Shown here: positions 1-12,466 of the stretch, piece after piece
How positions within the stretch are numbered: the stretch's first letter is position 1
How the letters are laid out: each line of letters begins with the position of its first letter
Assembly: GCF_900099905.1 (NCBI RefSeq)
Contig: NZ_FNEE01000002.1
Location: forward strand, 434,001-498,000
DNA from: Mesorhizobium muleiense
Lineage (GTDB): Bacteria; Pseudomonadota; Alphaproteobacteria; Rhizobiales; Rhizobiaceae
Length of the DNA: 64,000 nt
Direction: 5' to 3'
Made by a program: the position numbers and the translations under genes
The notes under the pieces: model-generated
Seen by the model: only the letters and a program-made list of their open reading frames with translations
Told to the model about the DNA's origin: nothing
The model's database searches: none

Positions 1-2
1 CC

Positions 3-1667
3 GATGCGATCTTCCTGTCGGAAGCCAAGGGCGTCGGCCTGCCGGTCGTCTATCTCGGCGCCAAGACCGGCCGCGACGGTGTCGGCGGCGCCACCATGGC
101 CTCGGCCGAATTCGACGACAGGATCGACGAGAAGCGGCCCACCGTTCAGGTCGGCGACCCGTTCACCGAAAAATGCCTGCTCGAAGCCTGCCTCGAACTG
201 ATGGCGTCCGGCGCCGTCATCGCCATCCAGGACATGGGTGCTGCCGGCCTCACCTGCTCGGCGGTCGAGATGGGCGCCAAGGGCGACCTCGGCATCGAGC
301 TCGACCTCGACAAAGTGCCGGTGCGCGAGGAGCGCATGAGCGCCTATGAGATGATGCTGTCGGAGAGCCAGGAGCGCATGCTGATGGTGCTGCGCCCCGA
401 AAAGGAAAAGCAAGCCGAGGCGATCTTCCACAAATGGGGCCTCGACTTCGCCATCGTAGGCAAGACAACCGACGATCTGCGCTTTCGCGTGCTGCACCAG
501 GGCGACGAAGTCGCCAATCTGCCGATCAAGGACCTTGGCGACCAGGCGCCGGAATATGACCGTCCCTGGACCGAGCCGAAGAAGCCGGCGCCGCTGGCGG
601 CCGGCGATGCACCGCAAGCGGATGTCGCCGAGGCGCTGCTGAAACTGCTTGGCGGGCCCGACCTGTCCTCGCGTCGCTGGGTATGGGAACAATACGACAC
701 GCTGATCCAGGGCAATTCGCTGCAGCTTCCGGGTGGCGATGCCGGCGTGGTGCGCGTCGAGGGCCATCCGACCAAGGCGCTCGCCTTCTCCTCCGACGTG
801 ACGCCGCGCTATTGCGAGGCCGACCCTTACGAGGGCGGCAAGCAGGCGGTGGCCGAATGCTGGCGCAATCTTACCGCCACCGGCGCCCTGCCGCTCGCGG
901 CCACCGACAACCTCAATTTCGGCAACCCGGAACGACCCGAGATCATGGGCCAGTTGGTCGGCGCCGTGAAAGGCATCGGCGACGCCTGTCGCGCGCTCGG
1001 CTTTCCGATCGTCTCCGGCAATGTCTCGCTCTACAACGAAACCAACGGGCAAGGCATCTTGCCGACGCCGACCATCGGCGGCGTCGGACTGATCGCCGAC
1101 TGGTCCCAGATGGCGCGGATCGGCTTTGCCGCCGAGGGCCAGATGATCCTGCTGGTCGGCGCGCCGTCGATGTGGGGAACGCATCTCGCCCAGTCGGCCT
1201 ATATGCGCGACATCCATGGCCGCACCGATGGCCCGCCGCCGCCGGTCGACCTCGACCACGAAAAGCGCGTCGGCGACCATGTACGCGCCCTGATCGCCTC
1301 CGGCGTCGTCACATCAGCGCATGACGTTTCCGATGGCGGCATTGCCGTCGCGCTGGCCGAGATGGCGATTGCGTCCGGCATCGGCGCAACTGTCCCCGGC
1401 CTGGTCGGGACCGACCCGATCCCGGTCTGGTTCGGCGAGGATCAGGGCCGCTACCTCTTGACGCTGTCGATCGATCCGCAAAGCGAGGAATGGGACGCCA
1501 TTCGCGAACAGCAGAGCAAGCTCGGCATCTTCGCGCCGTGGATCGGCTCGACCGGCGGCAGCGACCTGAAACTCGGCGAGGCGCGGGCGATCGCTGTCAG
1601 CGAATTGACCGCTGCCCACGAATCCTGGTTTCCTCGCTTCATGGCAAATGAGGTCGTGGACCCCTGA
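3..1667 (+). CDS. purL: Phosphoribosylformylglycinamidine synthase subunit PurL (5' truncated)
   Basis: ATP- and glutamine-dependent conversion of FGAR to FGAM in purine biosynthesis, working with PurQ and PurS in the cytoplasm. The window opens inside the gene: the frame is already open at base 3 and reads [25 protein letters not shown], a conserved AIRS/PurM-like stretch. Later landmarks are [34 protein letters not shown] and [15 protein letters not shown], all typical of the long-subunit type PurL of alphaproteobacteria. About 555 residues are present of roughly 740, so the N-terminal quarter lies outside the window. The neighbours bolA and grxD follow on the same strand, as is usual in Rhizobiales. 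Nothing unusual is seen in the reading frame. Confidence 0.97.
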   Translation, partial: DAIFLSEAKGVGLPVVYLGAKTGRDGVGGATMASAEFDDRIDEKRPTVQVGDPFTEKCLLEACLELMASGAVIAIQDMGAAGLTCSAVEMGAKGDLGIELDLDKVPVREERMSAYEMMLSESQERMLMVLRPEKEKQAEAIFHKWGLDFAIVGKTTDDLRFRVLHQGDEVANLPIKDLGDQAPEYDRPWTEPKKPAPLAAGDAPQADVAEALLKLLGGPDLSSRRWVWEQYDTLIQGNSLQLPGGDAGVVRVEGHPTKALAFSSDVTPRYCEADPYEGGKQAVAECWRNLTATGALPLAATDNLNFGNPERPEIMGQLVGAVKGIGDACRALGFPIVSGNVSLYNETNGQGILPTPTIGGVGLIADWSQMARIGFAAEGQMILLVGAPSMWGTHLAQSAYMRDIHGRTDGPPPPVDLDHEKRVGDHVRALIASGVVTSAHDVSDGGIAVALAEMAIASGIGATVPGLVGTDPIPVWFGEDQGRYLLTLSIDPQSEEWDAIREQQSKLGIFAPWIGSTGGSDLKLGEARAIAVSELTAAHESWFPRFMANEVVDP

Positions 1668-1747
1668 TTTGATCGAGCGGGGTCGTTGCGGTGTGGTTCA
1701 TCCGCCGTTTCGATCATATCTATGAGATCTGAACAAGGAATCCTCGC

Positions 1748-1981
1748 ATGGCAATGGACGCGCACGACATCGAACGGTTGATCAAGGAAGGCATTCCGGA
1801 CGCCAAGGTGACGATTCGCGACCTGGCCGGCGACGGCGACCATTATGCGGCCGAAGTGGTGGCCGAAAGCTTTCGCGGCAAAAGCCGCGTCCAGCAGCAT
1901 CAGATGGTCTATGACGCGCTGAAGGGCAATATGGGCGGCGTGCTGCACGCGCTCGCACTGCAGACCAGCGTGCCGGAGTAA
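1748..1981 (+). CDS. BolA family protein
   Basis: 77-residue BolA/IbaG-type protein. In other bacteria these proteins bind a [2Fe-2S] cluster together with a monothiol CGFS glutaredoxin and take part in Fe-S trafficking and iron sensing. The sequence shows the class II KH-like core: an N-terminal helix (DIERLIKEG), a DAKVTIRDLAGDGDHYAAEVV strand pair with a central His, and a QHQMVYDAL helix ending near GVLHALALQT. An AAGGA-like element precedes the ATG by about 8 bases. The CGFS glutaredoxin gene lies directly downstream, which supports a working BolA-Grx pair. A short spacer after purL leaves cotranscription possible. Confidence 0.93.
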   Translation: MAMDAHDIERLIKEGIPDAKVTIRDLAGDGDHYAAEVVAESFRGKSRVQQHQMVYDALKGNMGGVLHALALQTSVPE

Positions 1982-2154
1982 GCTTTTTAGGGCTTTGCTG
2001 GCTTGGGAAGATAGCCGTCCGATGCTCTTGGCCCAGGCCATCCTTTGCGCCATTTGCGTGACAAGGCGGCAAACGTCTTGTTTCAGGCAACCTATGGGTT
2101 TATTTGAAAGGGTATGTTTCGAGCCCGGCTCCCGCGGGCATGAAAGGATTTTCT

Positions 2155-2490
2155 ATGAGCGGTATCAACGACTACATCGACAGCGAAGTGAAGGCCAACG
2201 ACGTCGTTCTCTTCATGAAGGGCACGCCCGGTTTTCCGCAATGCGGATTTTCCGGTCAGGTCGTGCAGATCCTCGACTATATCGGGGCCGACTACAAGGG
2301 CGTCGACGTGTTGACCTCGGCCGAGTTGCGGCAAGGTATCAAGGAATACTCCAACTGGCCGACAATCCCTCAGCTCTACGTCAAGGGTGAGTTCGTCGGC
2401 GGTTGCGACATCGTCCGCGAGATGTTCCAGGCTGGCGAACTGCAGACGTTCCTCGTAGAAAAGGGCGTCAGCGTCAAAGGCGCCGCCTGA
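2155..2490 (+). CDS. grxD: Monothiol glutaredoxin, Grx4/GrxD family
   Basis: 111-residue single-domain monothiol glutaredoxin. It carries the CGFS active site (PQCGFSGQ, around residues 28-34), the [19 protein letters not shown] segment with the cis-Pro and GSH-binding GG, and a C-terminal helix. Such proteins coordinate a glutathione-ligated [2Fe-2S] cluster and pass it on to targets, often as a heterodimer with BolA. The upstream in-frame ATG at 2104 is rejected because AAAGGA lies 7 to 8 bases before the ATG at 2155 and family members begin at MSGINDYI. The gene is followed by a clear intrinsic terminator. Confidence 0.95.
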   Translation: MSGINDYIDSEVKANDVVLFMKGTPGFPQCGFSGQVVQILDYIGADYKGVDVLTSAELRQGIKEYSNWPTIPQLYVKGEFVGGCDIVREMFQAGELQTFLVEKGVSVKGAA

Positions 2491-2555
2491 CGGACATTTA
2501 GGGCACTTCGCCAAGCTGATTGTCTCCCCGGTATCGGGGCACAAGACGAATGAAT

Positions 2556-2581
2556 GCGCCGGTGCGCCGGCGCTTTTTCGT
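2556..2581 (+). terminator. Rho-independent terminator after grxD
   Basis: Perfect 7-bp stem GCGCCGG (2556-2562), loop TGCG, CCGGCGC (2567-2573), then TTTTT. It lies between grxD and the MFS gene, so the MFS gene probably has its own promoter or is reached only by read-through. Confidence 0.85.
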
Positions 2582-2600
2582 TTGAAGATCGGACTTTGCC

Positions 2601-3845
2601 GTGGATCAGCATGCAGAAGCGCAGCAACAGGCAAGCACCTTGCCTATTCCGCGCTGGGAATTCATCGCGCTGTGCGCGGCGTTGATGGCGCTCAACTCGC
2701 TGGCCATCGACATCATGCTGCCGGCGCTGCAGCAGATCGGCGCCTCGCTGGGCGTGGAAAATGAAAACCACCGCCAATATGTGATTGCCGCGTACATTCT
2801 CGGCTTTGGCGGCGGACAGCTCTTCTTCGGGCCGATCTCGGACCGCTTCGGACGCCGCGCTCCGCTCGTCGTCGGACTGGTTATCTATGTCGCAGCGGCG
2901 AGTGCGGCGGCGATCGCCCCGACATTCGCTACGCTTATCCTGTGCCGGGTGGTGCAAGGCATCGGCGCCGCGGCCACACGCGTCATCGCCGTCTCGATCG
3001 TGCGCGACACGTTCGATGGCCGGCGCATGGCTGAGGTGATGTCGCTGATCTTCATGGTGTTCATGGCCATTCCGGTGGTGGCGCCAGGCATCGGCCAGTT
3101 CATCATGCTGTTTGCCTCCTGGCACTGGATCTTCATCACAATGGCGGCAGGCGCACTGGTCGTCTCAGCCTGGTCGCTGCTGCGGCTGCCGGAAACGCTG
3201 CATCCCGAATATCGCCGGCCGCTGACGGCATCATCCGTCCTTGGCGGTTTCCGCATCGTTCTGACCAATCGCATCGCGCTCTGCTATGCCTTCGCCAGCA
3301 CTTTTGCCTTCGGTGCGATGTTCGGCTTCATCAACTCGGCGCAGCAGATCTATGTCGACGTCTTCGGCGTCGGCGAGATGTTCCCGGTGATTTTCGCAGG
3401 GATCGCCGGCGTGCTCTCCTTGTCGAGCTATCTGAATTCGCGCCTTGTCGGACGCATCGGCATGCGCCGCCTGTCGCAAAGCGCGCTGCTCTTGTTTCTG
3501 GCCATCAGCCTCGCCTGGCTGGTCGTTTCCATCCAGATGAAGATGCCGCTCTGGCTTTTCATCACCTTCTTTGCCGGCACGATGGTCCCGTTCGGCGCAC
3601 TCGGCGCGAATTTCAACGCACTCGCCATGGAGCCGCTCGGCCAATTGGCCGGGACGGCGTCGTCCATTCTGGGCTTCATGCAGACCTTCCTCGGCGGCGT
3701 GCTCGGCACGCTGATCGGCCAAGCCTTCAACGGCACGGTGACGCCCTTGGCCGCCGGATTCTGCAGCGTTTCGCTTGGCGCATTGGTGATGGTGCTGATC
3801 GCCGAGCGCGGCAAATTCTTCCAGCCGCAGAACCCGCCGGTTTAA
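2601..3845 (+). CDS. MFS multidrug efflux transporter, Bcr/CflA type
   Basis: 414-residue inner-membrane protein of the major facilitator superfamily with 12 predicted hydrophobic segments. Features seen: first helix FIALCAALMALNSLAIDIMLPALQQIG, typical of the 14.1.2/Bcr-CflA drug:H+ antiporters; the loop 2-3 signature GQLFFGPISDRFGRR (about residues 72-87), which is MFS motif A; and a helix 4-5 RVVQGIGAAATRVIAVSIVRD segment. The start is GTG, directly after the terminator of grxD. The substrate cannot be read from the sequence; export of drugs or small polar metabolites is inferred from the family. It is convergent with the next gene, with only 13 bases between the stops. Confidence 0.9.
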   Translation: MDQHAEAQQQASTLPIPRWEFIALCAALMALNSLAIDIMLPALQQIGASLGVENENHRQYVIAAYILGFGGGQLFFGPISDRFGRRAPLVVGLVIYVAAASAAAIAPTFATLILCRVVQGIGAAATRVIAVSIVRDTFDGRRMAEVMSLIFMVFMAIPVVAPGIGQFIMLFASWHWIFITMAAGALVVSAWSLLRLPETLHPEYRRPLTASSVLGGFRIVLTNRIALCYAFASTFAFGAMFGFINSAQQIYVDVFGVGEMFPVIFAGIAGVLSLSSYLNSRLVGRIGMRRLSQSALLLFLAISLAWLVVSIQMKMPLWLFITFFAGTMVPFGALGANFNALAMEPLGQLAGTASSILGFMQTFLGGVLGTLIGQAFNGTVTPLAAGFCSVSLGALVMVLIAERGKFFQPQNPPV

Positions 3846-3858
3846 GGCCGAACGCGTT

Positions 3859-4260
3859 TCAGGATTCATCCCCGCTCGCTGCGGTGAAGCGAGGGAACAG
3901 CAAACGCCCTGCGATCGCCCCACCCATCCTGTCCGAAACCGGCAGTGGCAGAGCCTTGTCGAGGGCCTCGAGGACGGAGGCGACGAAAGCCCGGTTGAGG
4001 CTGCCATCATCCCCCAGACGGGAGTAGGTGGCGCGAGGCTTGCCGATAAGTGTGCCGTTTCGGCGAATTGAGAACTGCAGCGTCAGGGTCATGCCCGCGG
4101 TTCCGGGCGGCGGCTCCCAACAGGCGACGATCGCGGAGAACATCTCGTTTATGGTGTCGACGGGTTCGGGACTGCGACAGCCGCGCTCCTGCGATGTTGC
4201 CGCGCTAGGCCCGGCAACCAGGGCAAGGGTAAGGGCGACAATTGCGGACCGAGGTTTCAT
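3859..4260 (-). CDS. Small secreted protein with TonB-C-like region
   Basis: 133 residues. The N-terminus MKPRSAIVALTLALVAGPSAATS looks like a Sec signal peptide with cleavage near residue 22. The mature part has two Cys and a segment (MTLTLQFSIRRNGTLIGKP, followed by a helix with ALPLP) that resembles the C-terminal domain fold of TonB/TolA-like periplasmic proteins. This is fold resemblance only. No specific function can be assigned. It stands alone, convergent with the MFS gene and separated by about 100 bases from the B6 cluster. Confidence 0.7.
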   Translation of the reverse strand: MKPRSAIVALTLALVAGPSAATSQERGCRSPEPVDTINEMFSAIVACWEPPPGTAGMTLTLQFSIRRNGTLIGKPRATYSRLGDDGSLNRAFVASVLEALDKALPLPVSDRMGGAIAGRLLFPRFTAASGDES

Positions 4261-4360
4261 CTCGGGTCTCCGGTTTCGCGCGATAAATGTAATCGAATTT
4301 ATCGACGAAAGCTTCCATCGAGTATCAGCGCTGCGGATGGTCCTTTCAGACGTCGGCGCT

Positions 4361-6317
<1,957 letters not shown>

Positions 6318-6343
6318 GGTCTTTGTCTCTTCGTTGGCGGCGG

Positions 6344-8130
<1,787 letters not shown>

Positions 8131-8134
8131 AACT

Positions 8135-9232
8135 TCAGGCCCTCCGCGACTGATTGTACCGGTGATCGATGTATTCGGCGAGCGCGAGCACGATCAGCAC
8201 GATGGAGACCAGCACCAGCGTGAAATGATTGGGCACGCCGAGGCGGCGGGCCGCGCTCTCGCCGCCGATCGACAGCACCGAAAGCAGGAACACGAAACCG
8301 ATGGCGGCAAAGCCGTTCATGCGGGCGAGGAACACGACGGGAATGACCGCCAGCCCATAGGCGGGGTTCCAGTCGGCGCGGACGTTACCCTGGACGCCGA
8401 GGATATCGACAGCGCCGGCAAGTCCGGCCAGCCCGGCCGAGATGGCGAAGACGGCAATGGTGAGATTCGGCACGCCGAGCCCCGCATGGATGGCCGCGCG
8501 TGGGTTAGCCCCGACGATCCTCAGCTTCAGGCCGAAGGCCGTGCGCGTCATCACCAGATGTACGGTGATGATCGCCGCCAGTCCCAGAAGCAGGCCGCTG
8601 GTGATGGTCGTGTCGAACAGGCGCGGCAGCCGGTCCTCGACCGGCAAGGTGCGGGTCTGCGGCACGGTTGTGCCCGGATCGCGAATCATCAGCTTGACCA
8701 GCACATTGGCGAGCGAGGTGCCCAGGAACGTCATCATCAGCGTGGTGATGATCTCGTTGACGCCCTGATAGGCCCGCAAAAGGGCTGGCACCAGCGACCA
8801 GAGCATCGCAACCGCCATGGCGATGACGAACGAGCAGATCAGCGCCAACCAGGCAGGCATGACTTCCACGAAAACCGGCGCGCTGGCGGCGGCCGTTACT
8901 GCGCCGAGCAGGAACTGGCCATCGCCGCCGAGATTCCACATGCCGGCGCGAAAGGCCACGATCAGGCCGGCGGCAAGAAACAGCAGCGGCGCCATGCGCG
9001 TCAGCGTCTGCTGGATGCCGAGCGGCGACAAAAGCCCTCTCTCGAGCACAAAGCCATAATAGGCAAGCGGGTCTACGCCGACGGCAAGCAGGATGCAGCC
9101 GGCGATGATAAGCGCGGCCAGTATAGGGCCGATGGTCATCAGCAGCCGATGCTGGATATCGCGGCGCGTGACCACAGCAGCCGTGGCATCGAGTGCGGTT
9201 GCGCCGGCGGCTGGGACGGTGTCGATGCTCAT
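8135..9232 (-). CDS. ABC transporter permease, BMP/nucleoside-type (first permease)
   Basis: 365-residue inner-membrane permease (YufP-like) with a cytoplasmic N-terminus and about 9 hydrophobic segments. Typical stretches are GLIVAFRAGMWNLGGDGQFLLGAV and YQGVNEIITTLMMTF. The start at 9232 makes an ATGA overlap with the stop of the ATPase gene, so the two are translationally coupled; the longer frame to 9337 is an artefact of overlap. Together with the second permease it forms the heterodimeric channel of the importer. Confidence 0.9.
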   Translation of the reverse strand: MSIDTVPAAGATALDATAAVVTRRDIQHRLLMTIGPILAALIIAGCILLAVGVDPLAYYGFVLERGLLSPLGIQQTLTRMAPLLFLAAGLIVAFRAGMWNLGGDGQFLLGAVTAAASAPVFVEVMPAWLALICSFVIAMAVAMLWSLVPALLRAYQGVNEIITTLMMTFLGTSLANVLVKLMIRDPGTTVPQTRTLPVEDRLPRLFDTTITSGLLLGLAAIITVHLVMTRTAFGLKLRIVGANPRAAIHAGLGVPNLTIAVFAISAGLAGLAGAVDILGVQGNVRADWNPAYGLAVIPVVFLARMNGFAAIGFVFLLSVLSIGGESAARRLGVPNHFTLVLVSIVLIVLALAEYIDHRYNQSRRA

Positions 9233-10797
9233 GCGGCAAGTCCGATCATCAAGCGACCGATCTTGGAGCGGGCATCGCCGACATTCTCGACCGTGCCGAC
9301 CAGCGAGCCGTTCGAGATGACGGCGATGCGGTCGCACATGCTGAGCAACTCCTCCAGGTCGGTGGAGATGAGCAGCACGGCAAGGCCGCGAGCCGCCGTG
9401 TTGCGGATTCGCTGGCGCGAAGCCAATGTATTGGCGAGATCGAGCCCATAGGTCGGCTTGTTGAAGATCACCACTTTTGCGCCTTCGGCGAGTTCGCGCG
9501 CCAGCAGCACCTTCTGGATGTTGCCGCCGGAGAGCCGGGCGACCGGCGTTTTCAGGCTGGGCGTGCGCACGTCGTATTCGCGGACGAGCTGAGCGGCGCG
9601 CTTGTCGATTTCAGCGCGCTGCTCGACGCCGTTGCGCCAGAAGGGAGCGGCGCCGACCTGCTTGAGGAAGAAGTTGATCGAGACCGGAAAAGTCCCGACC
9701 GTGCCCTCGCCGAGCCGGTCGTCGGTCAGGTAGCGAAGGCCTCGCTCACGGCGTTCGCCGACGCTCAGCGCCTCGATGGGCGTGCCCTGCAGCCGCACCG
9801 AACCGCTCACCGTCGCCCGCTGGCCAGCCAGCGCCTCCGCCAATTGCTTCTGGCCATTGCCGTCGATACCAGCGATGCCCAGCAGCTCGCCTGGACGGAT
9901 GTCGAACGAAATCGATAACAGGCCCGGCGCGTCGTCTGTCGGTGCGACCGCGAGTTCATGGACCTGAAGCAGCGGAGCCGCTCCGGCGTGAATGGTGCGA
10001 ACCGGACGTTCGGACGCTTCCGGGTCGTCCTTCTGCTTGCCGAACATCAATTCGACGATCTCCGAAACGATCGCCTGCTCGCCTAGCGCGCGAAACCGCT
10101 CGGGAGGAATTTCGCCGACCTTGCGGCCGAGTTTCAGCACCGAGATTCGATCGCCAAAAGCCGCGGCCTCCTTGAGCTTATGGGTGATGAAGACGATCGC
10201 CAGCCCCTGCTCGACAAGGCGGCGCATCAGCGCGCCCAGCTCATCGATGCCCTTCGGCGTCAGCATCGAGGTCGACTCGTCGAGGATCAGAAGCCGGCTG
10301 TTGCGCACCATCGCGCGCAGGATCTCGACCTGTTGCTGTTCGCCGAGCGAGAGTTCCGACACCTTGGCATGCAGCTTGACAGTGATACCGAGCGCCCTGG
10401 TGATTTCGGCGACGCGCGCTTCCAGCTCCTCGGTCTTGGGCCGCTGCCACCACGGCCCGCCGAGCAACAGGTTTTGCGCCACCGTCAGCGTCGGCACCAG
10501 CATCACGTGCTGGAATACGGTTCCGATGCCGAGCGCCAGCGCATGGCGCGGCGAGGTGATCGCGATAGGCTCGCCGTCGACCAGTATGCGGCCCTCGTCC
10601 GGCTGCTGCAGGCCGGACAGCATGCCGATCAAGGTGGATTTTCCGGCGCCGTTTTCACCGAGCAGCACATGCACTTCACCCGGACGGATCGCCAGATCGA
10701 CGCTGTCGTTGGCGACGACGCCGGGAAACCGCTTGGTCACGCCTTCAAGCGCGACGATGTCGCGCTTGTCGACCGACAATGAGGTCGCACTACTCAT
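9229..10797 (-). CDS. ABC transporter ATP-binding protein (two ATPase domains)
   Basis: 522-residue tandem ATPase of the sugar/nucleoside importer group (YufO/RbsA-like). N-terminal domain: Walker A GENGAGKS, signature LSLGEQQQ, Walker B LLILDEST. C-terminal domain: degenerate Walker A GIDGNGQK, signature RLSGGNIQ and a Walker B region VVIFNKPTYGLD. In the second domain the usual Asp-Glu/Gln of Walker B is replaced by Asn-Lys, so hydrolysis probably occurs only at the first site. Start choice is uncertain: ATG at 10797 gives a family-typical N-terminus, while ATG at 10866 has AAGG 8 bases upstream and would add 23 residues. It is coupled to the downstream permease by an ATGA overlap. Confidence 0.9.
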   Translation of the reverse strand: MSSATSLSVDKRDIVALEGVTKRFPGVVANDSVDLAIRPGEVHVLLGENGAGKSTLIGMLSGLQQPDEGRILVDGEPIAITSPRHALALGIGTVFQHVMLVPTLTVAQNLLLGGPWWQRPKTEELEARVAEITRALGITVKLHAKVSELSLGEQQQVEILRAMVRNSRLLILDESTSMLTPKGIDELGALMRRLVEQGLAIVFITHKLKEAAAFGDRISVLKLGRKVGEIPPERFRALGEQAIVSEIVELMFGKQKDDPEASERPVRTIHAGAAPLLQVHELAVAPTDDAPGLLSISFDIRPGELLGIAGIDGNGQKQLAEALAGQRATVSGSVRLQGTPIEALSVGERRERGLRYLTDDRLGEGTVGTFPVSINFFLKQVGAAPFWRNGVEQRAEIDKRAAQLVREYDVRTPSLKTPVARLSGGNIQKVLLARELAEGAKVVIFNKPTYGLDLANTLASRQRIRNTAARGLAVLLISTDLEELLSMCDRIAVISNGSLVGTVENVGDARSKIGRLMIGLAA

Positions 10798-10875
10798 GAA
10801 GCCAAGGCCTTGAAAACATGAAATCGGTCCGGCGGGGTGAATTGTCACCCCTCCGGAAGTCTGCATTGAAGCGCC

Positions 10876-11904
10876 TTACTGGGCGACGCTGGTCATCAGC
10901 GCCCTGACTGCTGCTGCATCATAGACCGGATCGACCTTGGTCTTGCCGGAAATGATGTCCTCGCGCAGCGTCTGGATCTCCGCCCATACATTGTCCGGGA
11001 TCGCAGCGGTTTTCAGAAGCTTGACCGAATCGTCCTTGAGGCCGATCGAGTAGCTCTTGGTGCCGAACGTGTCGGCCTTGAGGTCGGCGATCATCGCCGC
11101 ATAGACCGGCTCGATGTTCCAAACCACCGACGACAGCAGGAAGCCTTTGTCGATCGGCGTCTTGTCGCCGATGACGTCGATGAAATAGACCTTGCCGCCA
11201 TCGCCGGCCTTGGTCGTCTCGACCGCCTGCAGCATGCCGAAGCTCGAGCCGTTGCCCTGGCCGAAGATGATGTCGGCGCCCGATGCGATCACGCTTTCGG
11301 TAACGCGCTTGCCGCCGGCCGCATCGCTGTAGGCGGCGGGTCCGATCACCGCATAGGTGACCTTGACGTCCGGGTTCTCGGCCTTCACACCTTGCGCGAA
11401 CGCCGCCGACTGCGAGTTCCACGACGGAGGCTCGCCGGACACGACGATGCCGACCGACTTGGAACGCGACATCTTGGCGGCGAGACGGCCGGCAAGGTAC
11501 GCACCTTCGTGACCGCTCAGCGTGTAGTCTGCGACGAGCCCAGCCTCCAGGCCGGTCGGCGTGTCGACGATCGCCACTGGCACCTTGGTTTCCTTGGCGA
11601 TTTCGGGAGCCGCGGTGTTGTACCCGCTGGCATGAGCAATCAACAGGCTGGCGCCGTCGGCCGCCAGTTCGCGCAATGTCGGGCGCACGTCGCCATAGCC
11701 GAGCCCCTGCGCCGTCACTATCTCGACACCGGCAGCTTTCGCCGCTGCCTTGGCAGCGTCGATGCCTTGCTGGTTCCAGCCATAATCGGTGCCTTCTTCC
11801 GGCGTCAGGATGGCAATGGACTTGACTTCGGCGGCAAGTGCATTGCCCAGCAAGAGGCCGCTTAATATAACAGCGCTTACGTTGCCCTTCAGGAACTTAG
11901 ACAT
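10876..11904 (-). CDS. BMP-family ABC transporter substrate-binding protein
   Basis: 342-residue periplasmic protein of the Bmp/PnrA-like family. It has a signal peptide MSKFLKGNVSAVILSGLLLGNALA with cleavage near residue 24 (ALA-AEV). Mature segments include AILTPEEGTDYGWNQQGIDAAK, TLSGHEGAYLAGRLAAKMS and ADIIFGQGNGSSFGMLQA, which outline the two-lobe BMP fold. The lipobox Cys found in many BMP proteins is absent, so it is probably soluble. GAGAGGG precedes the ATG by 5 bases. It is the first gene of the transporter-lactonase-ppaT-dehydrogenase operon, so its ligand is likely a B6 vitamer or pathway product (inference). Confidence 0.88.
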   Translation of the reverse strand: MSKFLKGNVSAVILSGLLLGNALAAEVKSIAILTPEEGTDYGWNQQGIDAAKAAAKAAGVEIVTAQGLGYGDVRPTLRELAADGASLLIAHASGYNTAAPEIAKETKVPVAIVDTPTGLEAGLVADYTLSGHEGAYLAGRLAAKMSRSKSVGIVVSGEPPSWNSQSAAFAQGVKAENPDVKVTYAVIGPAAYSDAAGGKRVTESVIASGADIIFGQGNGSSFGMLQAVETTKAGDGGKVYFIDVIGDKTPIDKGFLLSSVVWNIEPVYAAMIADLKADTFGTKSYSIGLKDDSVKLLKTAAIPDNVWAEIQTLREDIISGKTKVDPVYDAAAVRALMTSVAQ

Positions 11905-12007
11905 GTTACCCTCTCTGTTCGGTTGACCCAAGATATTCTTATTGTTATTGCGCAAAAGCGAGGTAGACTGCCTGAACAATTCCACACGGAGTTCAGGCAA
12001 GGTGGTT

Positions 12008-12427
12008 GTGCGATACATTCTTCCGATAATTCTGGCGTTCACATCGTTCGCCAACGCGGTTGAATTGCGGCACATCACTGTGCGAACCGGCACCGAAGGG
12101 CTCGATCCGGTGCCGCTGACGATCTCGAATGCGGGGCATGAGGCGCTTTCCTGCAATGCAGACTTCGCCCACTGGTATTCGGCCACGATCGCCACCGCGG
12201 CGCCTGGCAAGAGCGCCCGTGTCGAGCTGTGGTTCGATCCAGAAACCGGGACATTTGCGATCCTCAACGACAAGCGCGAAAACCTGCCCGTCGAGCGGCT
12301 GTGGTGCGGCCTTGCCAGACAGGCATACGCCACGCGCGTGCAAATCGTGCTCGACCGGACCAGTGGAAGAAAGGGGCAAATGGCCGTGACCTGCAGCAGA
12401 GCGGACGACAGGCTGGTCTGCCGGTAG
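12008..12427 (+). CDS. Small secreted protein of unknown function
   Basis: About 139 residues from a GTG at 12008 (GTG 12002 also possible; AAGG and GGAG elements lie just upstream). The N-terminus RYILPIILAFTSFANA is a likely signal peptide with cleavage before VELRH. The mature part has four Cys (SCNAD, LWCGL, VTCSR, LVCR) that could form two disulfides, and a region similar in pattern to small beta-rich periplasmic proteins. I do not recognise a family. It is the only plus-strand gene inside the B6 degradation block, sitting between the two ABC operons and divergent from the BMP gene with which it shares a short promoter region. Confidence 0.6.
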   Translation: MRYILPIILAFTSFANAVELRHITVRTGTEGLDPVPLTISNAGHEALSCNADFAHWYSATIATAAPGKSARVELWFDPETGTFAILNDKRENLPVERLWCGLARQAYATRVQIVLDRTSGRKGQMAVTCSRADDRLVCR

Positions 12428-12466
12428 ACGCTCGCTTTTTGCCAGGTCAGACACCGCCCCCGACCT

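Noticed and set aside
2092..3125. Long minus-strand frames opposite grxD and the MFS gene
   Set aside because: Low-complexity Arg/His/Asp-rich translations typical of antisense shadows in GC-rich DNA; no start signals.
10876..12333. Long open frame extending the BMP protein upstream to 12333
   Set aside because: The signal peptide and GAGAGGG ribosome-binding site place the start at 11904; the extension is antisense to the small secreted protein gene.
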